This document shows, piece after piece, positions 1 through 7,267 of a DNA stretch of 13,334 bases. Positions within the stretch are counted from its first letter, which is position 1. Each line of letters begins with the position of its first letter. Source of the stretch: Victivallaceae bacterium. GTDB taxonomy: Bacteria > Verrucomicrobiota > Lentisphaeria > Victivallales > Victivallaceae. Under the pieces are notes generated by a model. The model worked only from the letters and a program-made list of their open reading frames with translations. It was not told where the DNA came from and searched no databases. The translations under genes were made by a program, and so were the position numbers. The stretch lies in the NCBI GenBank assembly GCA_016292515.1, contig JAEDIJ010000046.1, positions 1-13,334 on the forward strand. The letters are read 5' to 3'.

Positions 1-91
1 CCGCAAATATCCGCGGCAGGTACAAAGCCCCGCCCTGGCGGGTTGAGGGGAGTTTCAGAGGGGGCGAAACCAGCCCCCTCTGATTCCCATT
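1..91 (-). repeat. Hairpin-rich intergenic repeat, copy A, downstream of nadE
   Basis: Read on the minus strand, this starts 14 nt after the nadE stop and runs off the window edge. It contains a perfect 11-bp stem (55-65 with 73-83, 7-nt loop), a 6-bp GC stem (29-34 with 37-42) and a 16-nt near-palindrome at 1-16. The same series of elements (AATGGGA, purine/pyrimidine hairpin, ACTCCCC, CCCGCC/GGCGGG hairpin, TGTACC, CCGCnGATATTTGCGG) recurs at 7124-7216 behind icd, in the same orientation relative to the gene. No T-tract follows the stems, so it is not a classical intrinsic terminator, although it may act as a 3'-end structure. The true left boundary lies outside the window. Confidence 0.8.
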
Positions 92-105
92 ACGCCAAAA
101 ACCGC

Positions 106-1821
106 TTATTCCTTCACGAAATCGGTCGGGATGCGCCAGCCGCCGCGCGGCGATAAACTCACCGAGGTCAACTGCGGACCGTCGGGTGACGGATTGCGTT
201 TGAATTGCTGACTGAAAAACCGTCGGAAGAAATTTTCGAGGGTATGGCGGATCGTGATGTCGTCAAAAATTCCCTTGAAAGCATTTTGAGCGAGATAGAG
301 GAGTTTTTTCTCATCCGCGCCGCTTGAAATGTAGTGATAGAGGAAAAAGTCGTGAAGTTCGTACGGGCCCAGGATGCTTTCCGTCTGCTGCGAGGAATTG
401 CCGTCGTCATTCTGTTGCGGCAGCAATTCGGGGCTGACGGGAGTATCGAGGACGTCCCGGATGGCTTCGGCGAGCGCGGGAGAGGCTTTTTCCGCTTCGG
501 CGGCGAGGATATGGCGCATCAGTGTTTTGGGGAGCGTCGCGTTGACGCTGTACATCGACATCTGATCGCCGTTGTAGGTGCACCAGCCGAGGGCGAGTTC
601 AGAGAGGTCGCCGGTACCGACGACGATGCCGCCATTCAGATTGGCGTAATCCATTAAGATCTGCGTTCTCTCGCGCGCCTGGCTGTTTTCGTAGGCGGCG
701 TCGGGCGTTTTGCCGTCGTGGCCGATCGCGCCGAGATGAAGTTTACAGGCTTCGGAAATATCGATCTCGGCGAGGCTCACGCCGAGTTCGCGGCAGAGTT
801 TTTTGGCGTTGGCATTAGTGCGTCCCGTTGTGCCGAATCCGGGCAAGGTCAAGGCGCGCACGTTTTCGCGCGGCATCGGCAACAGATCGCAGGCGCGCGC
901 GCAGACGATCAGTGCCAGCGTCGAATCAAGTCCGCCGGAAACGCCGAGAACGAGGCTTCGCGCGTGAATCTGACGGATGCGGCGCGCAAGCGCGCAAGCC
1001 GCGCCGGAAACGATCAGGGAAAGATCCTCGCCCGCTTCGTCAAAAAAGGGATCGCGGGAAATTTCCGCGTATTCAAGCGTCGGGGCTTCGGGAACACCGT
1101 CGAGCGCGACGATCTCCATATTTTCCGCGGTTTTTTCGCGGCGGAAAGCGATCCTGCCGCAATCGACGTCGGCAAAAATCATTTCATTTTCAGCAAAGGG
1201 TGTCGTGCGTTTCTGCACCTTGCCGTCGACGACGATCATCGCATCGGCATCGCCGACGTGATCGGTCGTCGAAATGCCGCTGCCGGCATTGGCGAAAACG
1301 ACCGCCTGACGCGCCGCCGAGGAGAAGCCCGTAAATTCCTTTTCTCTCGCGGCACGCAAACCCGCGGAGAATGCTTCCGCACCGCAAAGGAGCAGTAAAT
1401 CGGCGGCGACGCCGCAGGGAATCTTCGCTCCCGGCGCGACGGCAAAGGTGAAATCGCCGTTGACCGCAAATTTCGCAGTTTTGCCGGAGGGAACGGTCGC
1501 CACAAGCGCACCGCGCCGCGCGACCGCGACGACACCGCGAACTTTGCCCTCCACTTCATCGACCGTGCCGAAAACGGCGACCGTTTCCTGCGTCAAGGCG
1601 GCGAATTCCGCCGTCACGGCGCGACAGCGCGCGAGGAAATCCCGGCGGCGCATCATACTGCCGCAGTCGTCGCCCGTCGTGGCGAATCCGGGGAAAACAA
1701 CGATCGCCGCACCTTTGTGCGAGGCTTCGCGGTAAGACGCTTCGAGCGATTTCAGATTTCCGTTGAAATCCCCCGGCGCGGCGGCGGGGGAAACTGCCGC
1801 GATGCGGTAAAACTGATGCAT
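106..1821 (-). CDS. nadE: NAD+ synthetase, two-domain type with apparently inactivated glutaminase domain
   Basis: Makes NAD+ from deamido-NAD+ and ATP, the last step of NAD synthesis in the cytoplasm. Residues 1 to about 245 match the nitrilase-like glutaminase domain of glutamine-dependent NadE; about 265-571 form the synthetase. The synthetase looks intact: ATP-pyrophosphatase loop SGGLDS (295-300), LPGFGTTGRTNANA (327-339), GTGDLSELALGW (402-413), NGDQMSMYSVNA (417-428) and the C-terminal SQQFKR...SPRGGWRIPTDF block. The glutaminase triad does not: the usual FPEL is FPGF (Gly45 for Glu), the lysine after VP is Ser112 (a Lys lies two residues on), and EICED aligns with GVAAD (Ala139 for Cys). 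At 571 aa it is shorter than the roughly 640-680 aa usual for this form, the loss being mainly in the N-terminal domain. The ATG at 1821 follows an AGGGG Shine-Dalgarno and lies 18 nt after plsY. Last gene of the operon. NadE identity is secure; loss of glutaminase activity is inferred. Confidence 0.95.
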   Translation of the reverse strand: MHQFYRIAAVSPAAAPGDFNGNLKSLEASYREASHKGAAIVVFPGFATTGDDCGSMMRRRDFLARCRAVTAEFAALTQETVAVFGTVDEVEGKVRGVVAVARRGALVATVPSGKTAKFAVNGDFTFAVAPGAKIPCGVAADLLLLCGAEAFSAGLRAAREKEFTGFSSAARQAVVFANAGSGISTTDHVGDADAMIVVDGKVQKRTTPFAENEMIFADVDCGRIAFRREKTAENMEIVALDGVPEAPTLEYAEISRDPFFDEAGEDLSLIVSGAACALARRIRQIHARSLVLGVSGGLDSTLALIVCARACDLLPMPRENVRALTLPGFGTTGRTNANAKKLCRELGVSLAEIDISEACKLHLGAIGHDGKTPDAAYENSQARERTQILMDYANLNGGIVVGTGDLSELALGWCTYNGDQMSMYSVNATLPKTLMRHILAAEAEKASPALAEAIRDVLDTPVSPELLPQQNDDGNSSQQTESILGPYELHDFFLYHYISSGADEKKLLYLAQNAFKGIFDDITIRHTLENFFRRFFSQQFKRNPSPDGPQLTSVSLSPRGGWRIPTDFVKE

Positions 1822-1839
1822 AAGACGCCCCTTTATGAT

Positions 1840-2472
1840 CTACTTTTTGCGTTCAAAACGGTTTTCCGTGCCGTGAATGAGCCGGACGATGTTGTCCTTG
1901 TGGCGCACGATCGCAAGCACGCCGAGCACGGTGCAGAAAATCACCGTCGGCAGACTTTTCGCCGTCGCGCTGAAAAACGGGAGATCACCGAGCCGCCCCG
2001 CCCAGACGACCGCGACGATCGCCAGTGCGGCGATGATGCTGGCGACGGAAACGTAACGCGTCAAAAGGAAAAAGACCACCCACAAGATCCCCGCCGTCAG
2101 AACCGCGATCGGGGCGATGGCGAGCATCGCGCCGCCGGCGGTCGAAACGCCCTTGCCGCCTTTGAATTTCAGATAGCAGGGGAACATATGTCCCAAGACC
2201 GTACAGGCGGCGGCGCCGAGAACGACGAGCGGGCAGTCGGCAAAAAAGAGCAGCGTGATCTGGGTCGGCAGAAATCCTTTGAGGAAATCGCAACCGAAGC
2301 AGAGTTTCCCGAGCAACGGACTGCAACAGCGCGTCACGTTGGTCGCGCCGATGTTGCCGGAGCCGACTTTACGGATGTCGACGCCGTTGTAAAGACCGAT
2401 CAGAAGACCGAAGGGGATCGCCCCGACCAGATAGGCGACGACGAGCGGACAAAGACATTTCAGGATCATCAT
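1840..2472 (-). CDS. plsY: Glycerol-3-phosphate acyltransferase PlsY (acyl-phosphate dependent)
   Basis: Inner-membrane enzyme that transfers an acyl chain from acyl-phosphate to the sn-1 position of glycerol-3-phosphate, the first committed step of phospholipid synthesis. The 210-residue protein is very hydrophobic and carries the three family motifs: SGNIGATN (38-45), GHMFPCYLKFKGGKG (94-108) and HKDNIVRLIHGTE (191-203). Length is normal for the family. The start at 2472 is an ATG followed by a second ATG; TTAAGGAG, overlapping the stop codon of the upstream MarC-family gene, supports the first. It lies 10 nt after that gene and 18 nt before nadE, so it is co-transcribed. The C-terminus is basic (RFERKK). 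The acyl-phosphate-forming partner PlsX is not in the window. Confidence 0.96.
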   Translation of the reverse strand: MMILKCLCPLVVAYLVGAIPFGLLIGLYNGVDIRKVGSGNIGATNVTRCCSPLLGKLCFGCDFLKGFLPTQITLLFFADCPLVVLGAAACTVLGHMFPCYLKFKGGKGVSTAGGAMLAIAPIAVLTAGILWVVFFLLTRYVSVASIIAALAIVAVVWAGRLGDLPFFSATAKSLPTVIFCTVLGVLAIVRHKDNIVRLIHGTENRFERKK

Positions 2473-2482
2473 AAAAATCTCC

Positions 2483-3103
2483 TTAACTGAAAATCAGATT
2501 GCGCACGCCGGAAAAAATGATCTGCGCGGCGAGCGCGACGATGTACATACCGGTCAATTTGCTCAAAATACTGTTGCCGCGCGCTTTCAGCACGCGCTCC
2601 AACGCATCGGCGAAATGGAGGATCACGCCGAGGAAAAACGCCGCGCAGACGATCGCAACGATCGTGGCGATGCGGTTTCCCGCGCCCCGATCTCCTGCGC
2701 CCATCACGATCAAAGTACCGATGGTGCCGGGGCCGACGGTGTAGGGGATCGCCAGCGGCACAACCGAGGGATCGCCGGAGCCGGAAATATCGCGACCGGC
2801 GGGAACGCCCTTGGCGCGCACGAGATCGATGCCGTTGAGCAACAGCACCAGCCCCGCGCCGACGCGGAAAGCGTCGATCGTGATGCCGAGATACTGAAAG
2901 ATCCAGTTGCCGAAAAGGTAGAGGATGATGCAGCTTGTCATCACCGCAAACGCGGTGCGGTGAGCAAGTTTGCGTTGAAGTTTCGCGTCGAGATGCTCCT
3001 CGGCGGCAAGCGAAAGAAAGACGGAAAAAACGAAAAACGGCGTCAACAGCAAGGTGATCCGGACGATCAGTCCGATCCACTCGACGGTATTCGGAAACGA
3101 CAT
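2483..3103 (-). CDS. MarC family integral membrane protein
   Basis: 206-residue membrane protein of the MarC/UPF0056 family, whose transport function is not firmly known. About six hydrophobic segments are visible (roughly 8-33, 50-70, 76-95, 115-134, 143-165, 184-205). The most diagnostic stretch is VVPLAIPYTVGPGTIGTLIV (114-133), close to the family's PLAIP...GPG signature, together with the FRVGAGLVLLLNGIDL helix (79-94). The first helix has TPFF where many members have a DPxG-type motif, so this is a divergent member. The ATG at 3103 follows a GGAGAAA Shine-Dalgarno, 24 nt after purE. The name MarC reflects an early and now doubtful link to multiple antibiotic resistance and should not be read as a resistance call. 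Confidence 0.88.
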   Translation of the reverse strand: MSFPNTVEWIGLIVRITLLLTPFFVFSVFLSLAAEEHLDAKLQRKLAHRTAFAVMTSCIILYLFGNWIFQYLGITIDAFRVGAGLVLLLNGIDLVRAKGVPAGRDISGSGDPSVVPLAIPYTVGPGTIGTLIVMGAGDRGAGNRIATIVAIVCAAFFLGVILHFADALERVLKARGNSILSKLTGMYIVALAAQIIFSGVRNLIFS

Positions 3104-3127
3104 TTCAGATTTCTCCGGCTGACGGAA

Positions 3128-3625
3128 TTATTTTTGCAACTCGGCGGCGAGTTCCGCGTCGGCTTGCAACACCTTGTCGCGCTGATCGTTGCGGAATTTT
3201 TCCAGTTTGGAAGCGAGCGCGGCGTCCTTGATCGCGAGCATTTCGATCGCGTAAAGCGCGGCGTTTTTGCCGCCCGCTTTGCCGCAGGTGACCGCGCCGA
3301 CCGGCACGCCGGGAGGCATCTGGACGGTCGCGAGCAGCGAATCCAATGCGTTGAAAGGCGCGCTCGGCACGGGGATCCCGATGACGGGCAGCGTCGTATG
3401 CGCGGCGACGACGCCGCCGAGGTGCGCCGCCATTCCCGCGGCGCAGATGATGACGTCAACGCCTTCCTGCCGCGCCGAAGCGGCGAATTTCGCGGCTTCC
3501 TCCGGGGTGCGGTGCGCCGAAAGCACGCGCGCCACATAGGGGACGCCGAATTCCTTTAAGGTATCAAAAGCGCCGCGCACGACGTCGAGATCGCTTTTAC
3601 TGCCGAGAATGACGGCTACGCTCAT
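3128..3625 (-). CDS. purE: N5-carboxyaminoimidazole ribonucleotide mutase (PurE, class I)
   Basis: Converts N5-CAIR to CAIR in de novo purine synthesis, a cytosolic step. The 165 residues show GSKSD (8-12), SAHRTP (36-41), AAGMAAHLGG (62-71) and DSLLATVQMPPGVPV (95-109), the usual active-site elements. SAHRTP with the AAHLxG loop fits class I mutases, which use the product of PurK, rather than class II AIR carboxylases, which typically have SAHKTP. No purK is in the window, so it must lie elsewhere. The tail after about residue 135 is rich in Lys, Glu and Ala and probably forms a C-terminal helix. ATG at 3625 with AAAGGAGA just upstream, 16 nt after the small membrane protein gene. Confidence 0.95.
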   Translation of the reverse strand: MSVAVILGSKSDLDVVRGAFDTLKEFGVPYVARVLSAHRTPEEAAKFAASARQEGVDVIICAAGMAAHLGGVVAAHTTLPVIGIPVPSAPFNALDSLLATVQMPPGVPVGAVTCGKAGGKNAALYAIEMLAIKDAALASKLEKFRNDQRDKVLQADAELAAELQK

Positions 3626-3641
3626 AGTAGAATCTCCTTTG

Positions 3642-3872
3642 CTAAAACCGTATCGGGGTGAATTTTACAAAATAAAGCAACACAAAAGCCATCGCCGCGC
3701 CGGAAAGCGTCGCCAATGCGGCGGGGATGACGCCCCGCAGGACGTTTTCGGCGACGATAACCAAAGCGACAAGCAACAGCGACCACACCCACGGCTTGCG
3801 TTTGAGCGCCGTCGTGATCTTGACGATCAGCGTCAGACTCAAAGCGAGGATGAGGTACTGCAAAAGCAACAT
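3642..3872 (-). CDS. Small hydrophobic membrane protein, unknown function
   Basis: 76 residues; I do not recognise the family. It has hydrophobic stretches at about 1-20, 29-47 and 51-70, suggesting two or three membrane helices, with a basic loop (KITTALKRKP, 18-27) between the first two. The ATG at 3872 comes one nucleotide after the typA stop (TGA-T-ATG), and GGAAGAAG inside the end of typA can serve as its Shine-Dalgarno. This arrangement suggests translational coupling to typA. Start spacing, frame and composition favour a real gene over a chance ORF. No functional clue beyond operon membership with typA, purE, marC-like and plsY. Confidence 0.75.
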   Translation of the reverse strand: MLLLQYLILALSLTLIVKITTALKRKPWVWSLLLVALVIVAENVLRGVIPAALATLSGAAMAFVLLYFVKFTPIRF

Positions 3873-3873
3873 A

Positions 3874-5703
3874 TCAGGCTTCTTCCTGCGCGGACAATTC
3901 CGCCATTTCCCTGACGTGCCGGCGGCGGCGCTCCAATTCCGTGAGATAAAGTTTGCGCAGACGGATGCTTTTGGGCGTCACTTCGACCAGTTCGTCGTCG
4001 TTGATGTATTCGAGCGCCTGCTCCAACGAAAGTTTCCGCGCCGGCGCGATCTTCATATTGCGGTCGCTGCCCGCGGCGCGCAAGTTGGTCAACTGTTTGG
4101 CGCGCTGGACATTGACGACGAGGTCGCCCTCCTTGCAATGCTCGCCGACGATCATTCCCTCATAACATTCGACGCCCGGCTCGATGAAAAATTCACCGCG
4201 CTGCTGCAAGCCGTCGACCGCGAAGGGGATCGCCTTGCCGCCCGCCATACTGACCATCACGCCGTTCTGACGCGCGGGGATCGTGCCTTTGATCGGCTCG
4301 TAGTGATCGTAAATGCTCGAAACGATCGCTTCGCCGCAACTGGCGGTCAAAGCGCGGCTCCGCAAACCGATGAGGCCGCGGGTCGGGATGAAAAATTCAA
4401 CCAGCTGGCGCGTGCCGCGCGATTCCATCTGGATCAACTCGCCGCGGCGCAGTCCGACGAGTTCGATGATCTTGCCCGCGTAGTCGTTGGGCACGTCGAT
4501 CGAAAGCCGCTCGATCGGCTCCTGCTTGACGCCGTCGATCTCCTTGCAGATGACCTGCGGCTTGGCGACGGCGAGTTCGTACCCCTCGCGGCGCATCGTT
4601 TCGATCAGGATCGCGAGGTGGAGAACTCCGCGCCCCGAAACTTTGAAAGCGTCGCCGCTGGGCAAGTCTTCGACCCGCAACGCGACGTCGCGCTCGATTT
4701 CCTTGTAAAGACGCTCGCGCAACTGACGGCTGCCGACATATTTGCCTTCCTTGCCGAAAAAGGGCGAGTCGTTGATGCGGAACGTCATCGAGATCGTCGG
4801 TTCGTCGATCGCGATCGCCGGCATCGGCTCGGGATGCTCGAAATCGCAGATCGTGTCGGAAATGTCGATGCCGGTCACGCCGACGATCGCGCAGAGGTCG
4901 CCGCACTGGATGGTCTGAACTTCCTTGCGCCCCAATCCCTCAAAGGTGAAAAGCTGTTTGATGGCGACGCTTTCCGTCTTGCCGTCGCGTTTGATGATGA
5001 CCATCGGGTGTTTGAGATCGAGCGTACCGCGGTAGACGCGGCCGATGCCGATGCGGCCGACGAAATTGGAGTAATCCAGCGTCGCGACCTGCGCGATGAC
5101 GGGACCTTCGACCACCTTGGGGGCGGGGACGTATTCGAGGATCGCGTCGAGCAGCGGCGTGATCGACTCGCGCGGATCGTTGAGATCGCGGATCGCCCAG
5201 CCGTCGCGGCCGGAAGCGTAAAGCGTCGGGAAGTCGAGTTGCTCGTCGCTCGCGTTGAGTTCGCAGAAAAGGTCGAAAACCTTATTCTGCACCGCGTCGG
5301 GGCGGGCGTCGGGCTTGTCGATCTTGTTGATGACGACGACGGGACGGAGTCCGAGGCGGAGTGCCTTGTCCAGCACGAAGCGCGTCTGCGGCATCGGGCC
5401 CTCGGCGGAATCGACGAGCAGAAGCACACCGTCGGCAAGTTTCAAGACCCGCTCGACCTGCCCGCCGAAATCGCTGTGTCCCGGAGTGTCGATGACATTG
5501 ATCTTGACGTTTTTGTATTGAACGCTGATGTTTTTGGAGAGGATCGTGATGCCGCGCTCGCGCTCCAAGTCGTTGCTGTCGAGGAAGCAGTCGACCATTT
5601 CCTCGTTGTCGCGAAAGAGTTTGCTCTGCCGCATGATCTGATCGACCATCGTCGTCTTGCCGTGGTCGACGTGAGCGATGATTGCAATGTTTCTGATTTC
5701 CAT
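3874..5703 (-). CDS. typA: Ribosome-associated translational GTPase TypA/BipA
   Basis: 609-residue translation-factor GTPase that binds the ribosome and supports stress adaptation, low-temperature growth and late ribosome assembly. The GTPase domain has AHVDHGKT (10-17), RGIT (50-53), DTPGH (72-76) and NKID (126-129). Then follow a beta-barrel domain II, EF-G-like domains III and V (for example SGRGVLHLAILIETMRREGYE), and the BipA C-terminal region with GLIGLRSRALTASCGEA and the TPKSIRLRKLYL block near the end. Length is typical of BipA and separates it from EF-G and LepA. The ATG at 5703 has no obvious Shine-Dalgarno (AGAATTTTTATG), unlike the other operon genes. First gene of a six-gene operon driven by the promoter at 5748-5776. 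Confidence 0.97.
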   Translation of the reverse strand: MEIRNIAIIAHVDHGKTTMVDQIMRQSKLFRDNEEMVDCFLDSNDLERERGITILSKNISVQYKNVKINVIDTPGHSDFGGQVERVLKLADGVLLLVDSAEGPMPQTRFVLDKALRLGLRPVVVINKIDKPDARPDAVQNKVFDLFCELNASDEQLDFPTLYASGRDGWAIRDLNDPRESITPLLDAILEYVPAPKVVEGPVIAQVATLDYSNFVGRIGIGRVYRGTLDLKHPMVIIKRDGKTESVAIKQLFTFEGLGRKEVQTIQCGDLCAIVGVTGIDISDTICDFEHPEPMPAIAIDEPTISMTFRINDSPFFGKEGKYVGSRQLRERLYKEIERDVALRVEDLPSGDAFKVSGRGVLHLAILIETMRREGYELAVAKPQVICKEIDGVKQEPIERLSIDVPNDYAGKIIELVGLRRGELIQMESRGTRQLVEFFIPTRGLIGLRSRALTASCGEAIVSSIYDHYEPIKGTIPARQNGVMVSMAGGKAIPFAVDGLQQRGEFFIEPGVECYEGMIVGEHCKEGDLVVNVQRAKQLTNLRAAGSDRNMKIAPARKLSLEQALEYINDDELVEVTPKSIRLRKLYLTELERRRRHVREMAELSAQEEA

Positions 5704-5747
5704 AAAAATTCTACCGTTTCATCGTTTTAAGGATTGGTGTTTTATAT

Positions 5748-5776
5748 AATATAGCATAAAAGAAGTGCGTTATCAA
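5748..5776 (-). promoter_or_regulatory. Sigma70-type promoter of the typA operon
   Basis: On the minus strand, TTGATA (5776-5771) is separated by exactly 17 nt from TATATT (5753-5748). The predicted start is near 5741, giving a leader of roughly 38 nt before the typA ATG. It stands back-to-back with the icd promoter; the two -35 boxes are 13 bp apart, so one regulator bound here could affect both. Confidence 0.75.
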
Positions 5777-5789
5777 CCGAAATGCGAAA

Positions 5790-5818
5790 TTGCAAGCGCG
5801 CTTTTGCGGTGATATATT
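5790..5818 (+). promoter_or_regulatory. Sigma70-type promoter of icd, with a palindrome in the spacer
   Basis: TTGCAA (5790-5795), a 17-nt spacer and TATATT (5813-5818) lie upstream of icd, with a predicted start near 5825. The spacer overlaps a perfect 10-bp palindrome, AAGCGCGCTT (5794-5803). A repressor binding there would block the polymerase, but operator function is only a guess. A second possible -10, TATTAT (5815-5820), would give a 19-nt spacer and is less likely. Confidence 0.7.
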
Positions 5819-5854
5819 ATAACGGTTTGCACCACGACAAAAAAGGAAATTTTT

Positions 5855-7105
5855 ATGGCTTACGACAAAATCAATGTTCCGGCGGGCGACAAAGTCCGCA
5901 TCGACGCATCCGGTAAAATCATTTCCGGAGATCACCCGATCATCGGCTTCATCGAGGGCGACGGCGTCGGTCCCGACATTATGAAAGCTTCGATGAAAAT
6001 CTGGAATACCGCCATTGAAAAAGCCTACGGCGGCAAGCGCGCGATCGCGTGGATGGAAATGTTCGCCGGAGAAAAAGCCAATGCCGTTTACGGCTCCCCG
6101 GTCTGGCTCCCCGACGAAACTGTTTCCGCGATCGACGAATTTCTCGTCGCGATCAAGGGCCCGCTGACCACTCCCGTCGGCGGCGGCATCCGTTCGATCA
6201 ACGTCGCGTTGCGCCAGAAACTCGATCTTTTCGCCTGCGTCCGCCCGGTGCGCTACTTCACCGGAGTTCCCAGCCCCGTCAAGCGTCCGGAATTGACCGA
6301 TATGATCGTTTTCCGCGAAAACACCGAGGACATCTACGCGGGGATCGAATGGGTCTCCGCCTCCGACGAGGCGAAAAAGGTCATCGGTTTCTTGCAAAAC
6401 GAGATGAATGTCACCAAGATCCGCTTCCCCGAAACTTCCGCGATCGGTATCAAGCCGGTCTCGCGCGAAGGCAGTGAAAGGCTCATCCGCGCCGCGCTCG
6501 ACTACGCGATCGCCAATCACCGCAAGAGCGTCACGCTCGTCCACAAGGGCAACATCATGAAGTTCACCGAGGGCGGCTTCAAAAACTGGGGCTACGAATT
6601 GGTCAAGCGCGAATACGCCGGCCGCGCGATCGCTTCCGCCGACTGCGACGGCGTCGCCCCCGCCGGACAAGTCCTTGTCAAAGATTGTATCTGCGACGCG
6701 TTTTTACAGCAGATTTTGACACGCCCCGCCGAATACGACGTCATCGCGACGATGAACCTCAACGGCGATTACGTTTCCGACGCGCTCGCCGCCTGCGTCG
6801 GCGGCATCGGCATCGCCCCCGGCGCCAACATCAACTACACGACGGGCCACGCTCTCTTTGAGGCGACGCACGGCACCGCGCCCAAATATGCCGGAATGGA
6901 CAAAGTCAATCCGTGCAGTCTCGCGCTTTCCGGCGAAATGATGCTGCGTCATCTCAACTGGAATGAAGCCGCCGATCTCGTCATCAAAGGCATCGAAAAC
7001 GCCATCGCCGACAAACAGATGACCTACGATCTCGCGCGGTTGACCGAGGGCGCGACCGAGTTGAGTTGCTCGGCATTCGCCGACGCCGTCGTCGCGCGGA
7101 TGTGA
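5855..7105 (+). CDS. icd: NADP+-dependent isocitrate dehydrogenase
   Basis: Oxidatively decarboxylates isocitrate to 2-oxoglutarate in the TCA cycle, making NADPH. At 416 aa it is collinear with the E. coli enzyme. The isocitrate-binding block GPLTTPVGGGIRSINVALR (102-120) has Ser114, Asn116 and Arg120, equivalent to E. coli Ser113 (the AceK phosphorylation site), Asn115 and Arg119. The cofactor loop HGTAPKYAG starts at His339 with Lys344 and Tyr345, and Tyr391 and Arg395 (TYDLARL) are kept; this set marks NADP+ preference. Lys231 and Asn233 of LVHKGNIMKFTEG are also present. The ATG at 5855 follows AAGGAAA at 7-8 nt. Codon use is strongly C-ending, as in gap, suggesting high expression. Monocistronic, divergent from typA; the 3' side carries repeat copy B. 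No aceK is visible, so phosphorylation control is unknown. Confidence 0.97.
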   Translation: MAYDKINVPAGDKVRIDASGKIISGDHPIIGFIEGDGVGPDIMKASMKIWNTAIEKAYGGKRAIAWMEMFAGEKANAVYGSPVWLPDETVSAIDEFLVAIKGPLTTPVGGGIRSINVALRQKLDLFACVRPVRYFTGVPSPVKRPELTDMIVFRENTEDIYAGIEWVSASDEAKKVIGFLQNEMNVTKIRFPETSAIGIKPVSREGSERLIRAALDYAIANHRKSVTLVHKGNIMKFTEGGFKNWGYELVKREYAGRAIASADCDGVAPAGQVLVKDCICDAFLQQILTRPAEYDVIATMNLNGDYVSDALAACVGGIGIAPGANINYTTGHALFEATHGTAPKYAGMDKVNPCSLALSGEMMLRHLNWNEAADLVIKGIENAIADKQMTYDLARLTEGATELSCSAFADAVVARM

Positions 7106-7123
7106 GATCTGATAAATTGTCGC

Positions 7124-7216
7124 AATGGGAGCAAGAGGGGCGCTCACGCCGCCCCCTCTTGACTCCCCAAGCGCCCGCCACAGGCGGGATCTGTACCCTG
7201 CCGCAGATATTTGCGG
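7124..7216 (+). repeat. Hairpin-rich intergenic repeat, copy B, downstream of icd
   Basis: Begins 18 nt after the icd stop and matches the minus-strand copy at 1-91 along its whole length. Hairpin 1 pairs CAAGAGGGG (7132-7140) with CCCCTCTTG (7153-7161). Hairpin 2 pairs CCCGCC (7174-7179) with GGCGGG (7183-7188) around ACA. CCGCAGATATTTGCGG (7201-7216) is a 5-bp-armed palindrome. Two outer pairs of hairpin 1 differ between copies but change together (T-A to C-G, and C-G to A-T), so pairing is kept while sequence is not. It lacks a T-tract. It may be a REP-like or MITE-like element, or a 3'-end RNA-stabilising structure. Confidence 0.82.
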
Positions 7217-7267
7217 AATTTGCGTTTTGCCCGCGCTCGGAACGGTTGTCCCCGCAAATCTCCGCGG
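7201..7267. repeat. Inverted repeat around the 3' part of repeat copy B
   Basis: The 16-mer at 7201-7216 recurs inverted at 7252-7267 (CCGCAAATCTCCGCGG) with 14 of 16 positions matching, separated by 35 nt. The 16-mer at window positions 1-16 (CCGCAAATATCCGCGG) matches the 7252 arm at 15 of 16. The unit is thus one building block of the repeat family and may occur as inverted pairs. Confidence 0.65.

Noticed and set aside
55..83. Intrinsic terminator for the typA-nadE operon
   Set aside because: The 11-bp stem is strong but no T-tract follows on the minus strand, so I list it as a repeat hairpin rather than a terminator.
718..1398. Plus-strand ORFs inside nadE
   Set aside because: Opposite-strand frames of a gene with clear NadE motifs; no independent start signal or family.
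3727..5730. 667-codon plus-strand ORF opposite typA
   Set aside because: It is the antisense shadow of typA; composition is Asp/Arg/Val-biased as expected from an opposing GC-rich frame, and no family is recognisable.
5711..6670. 319-codon minus-strand ORF opposite icd
   Set aside because: Antisense shadow of icd that also runs through the divergent promoter region; no credible protein features.
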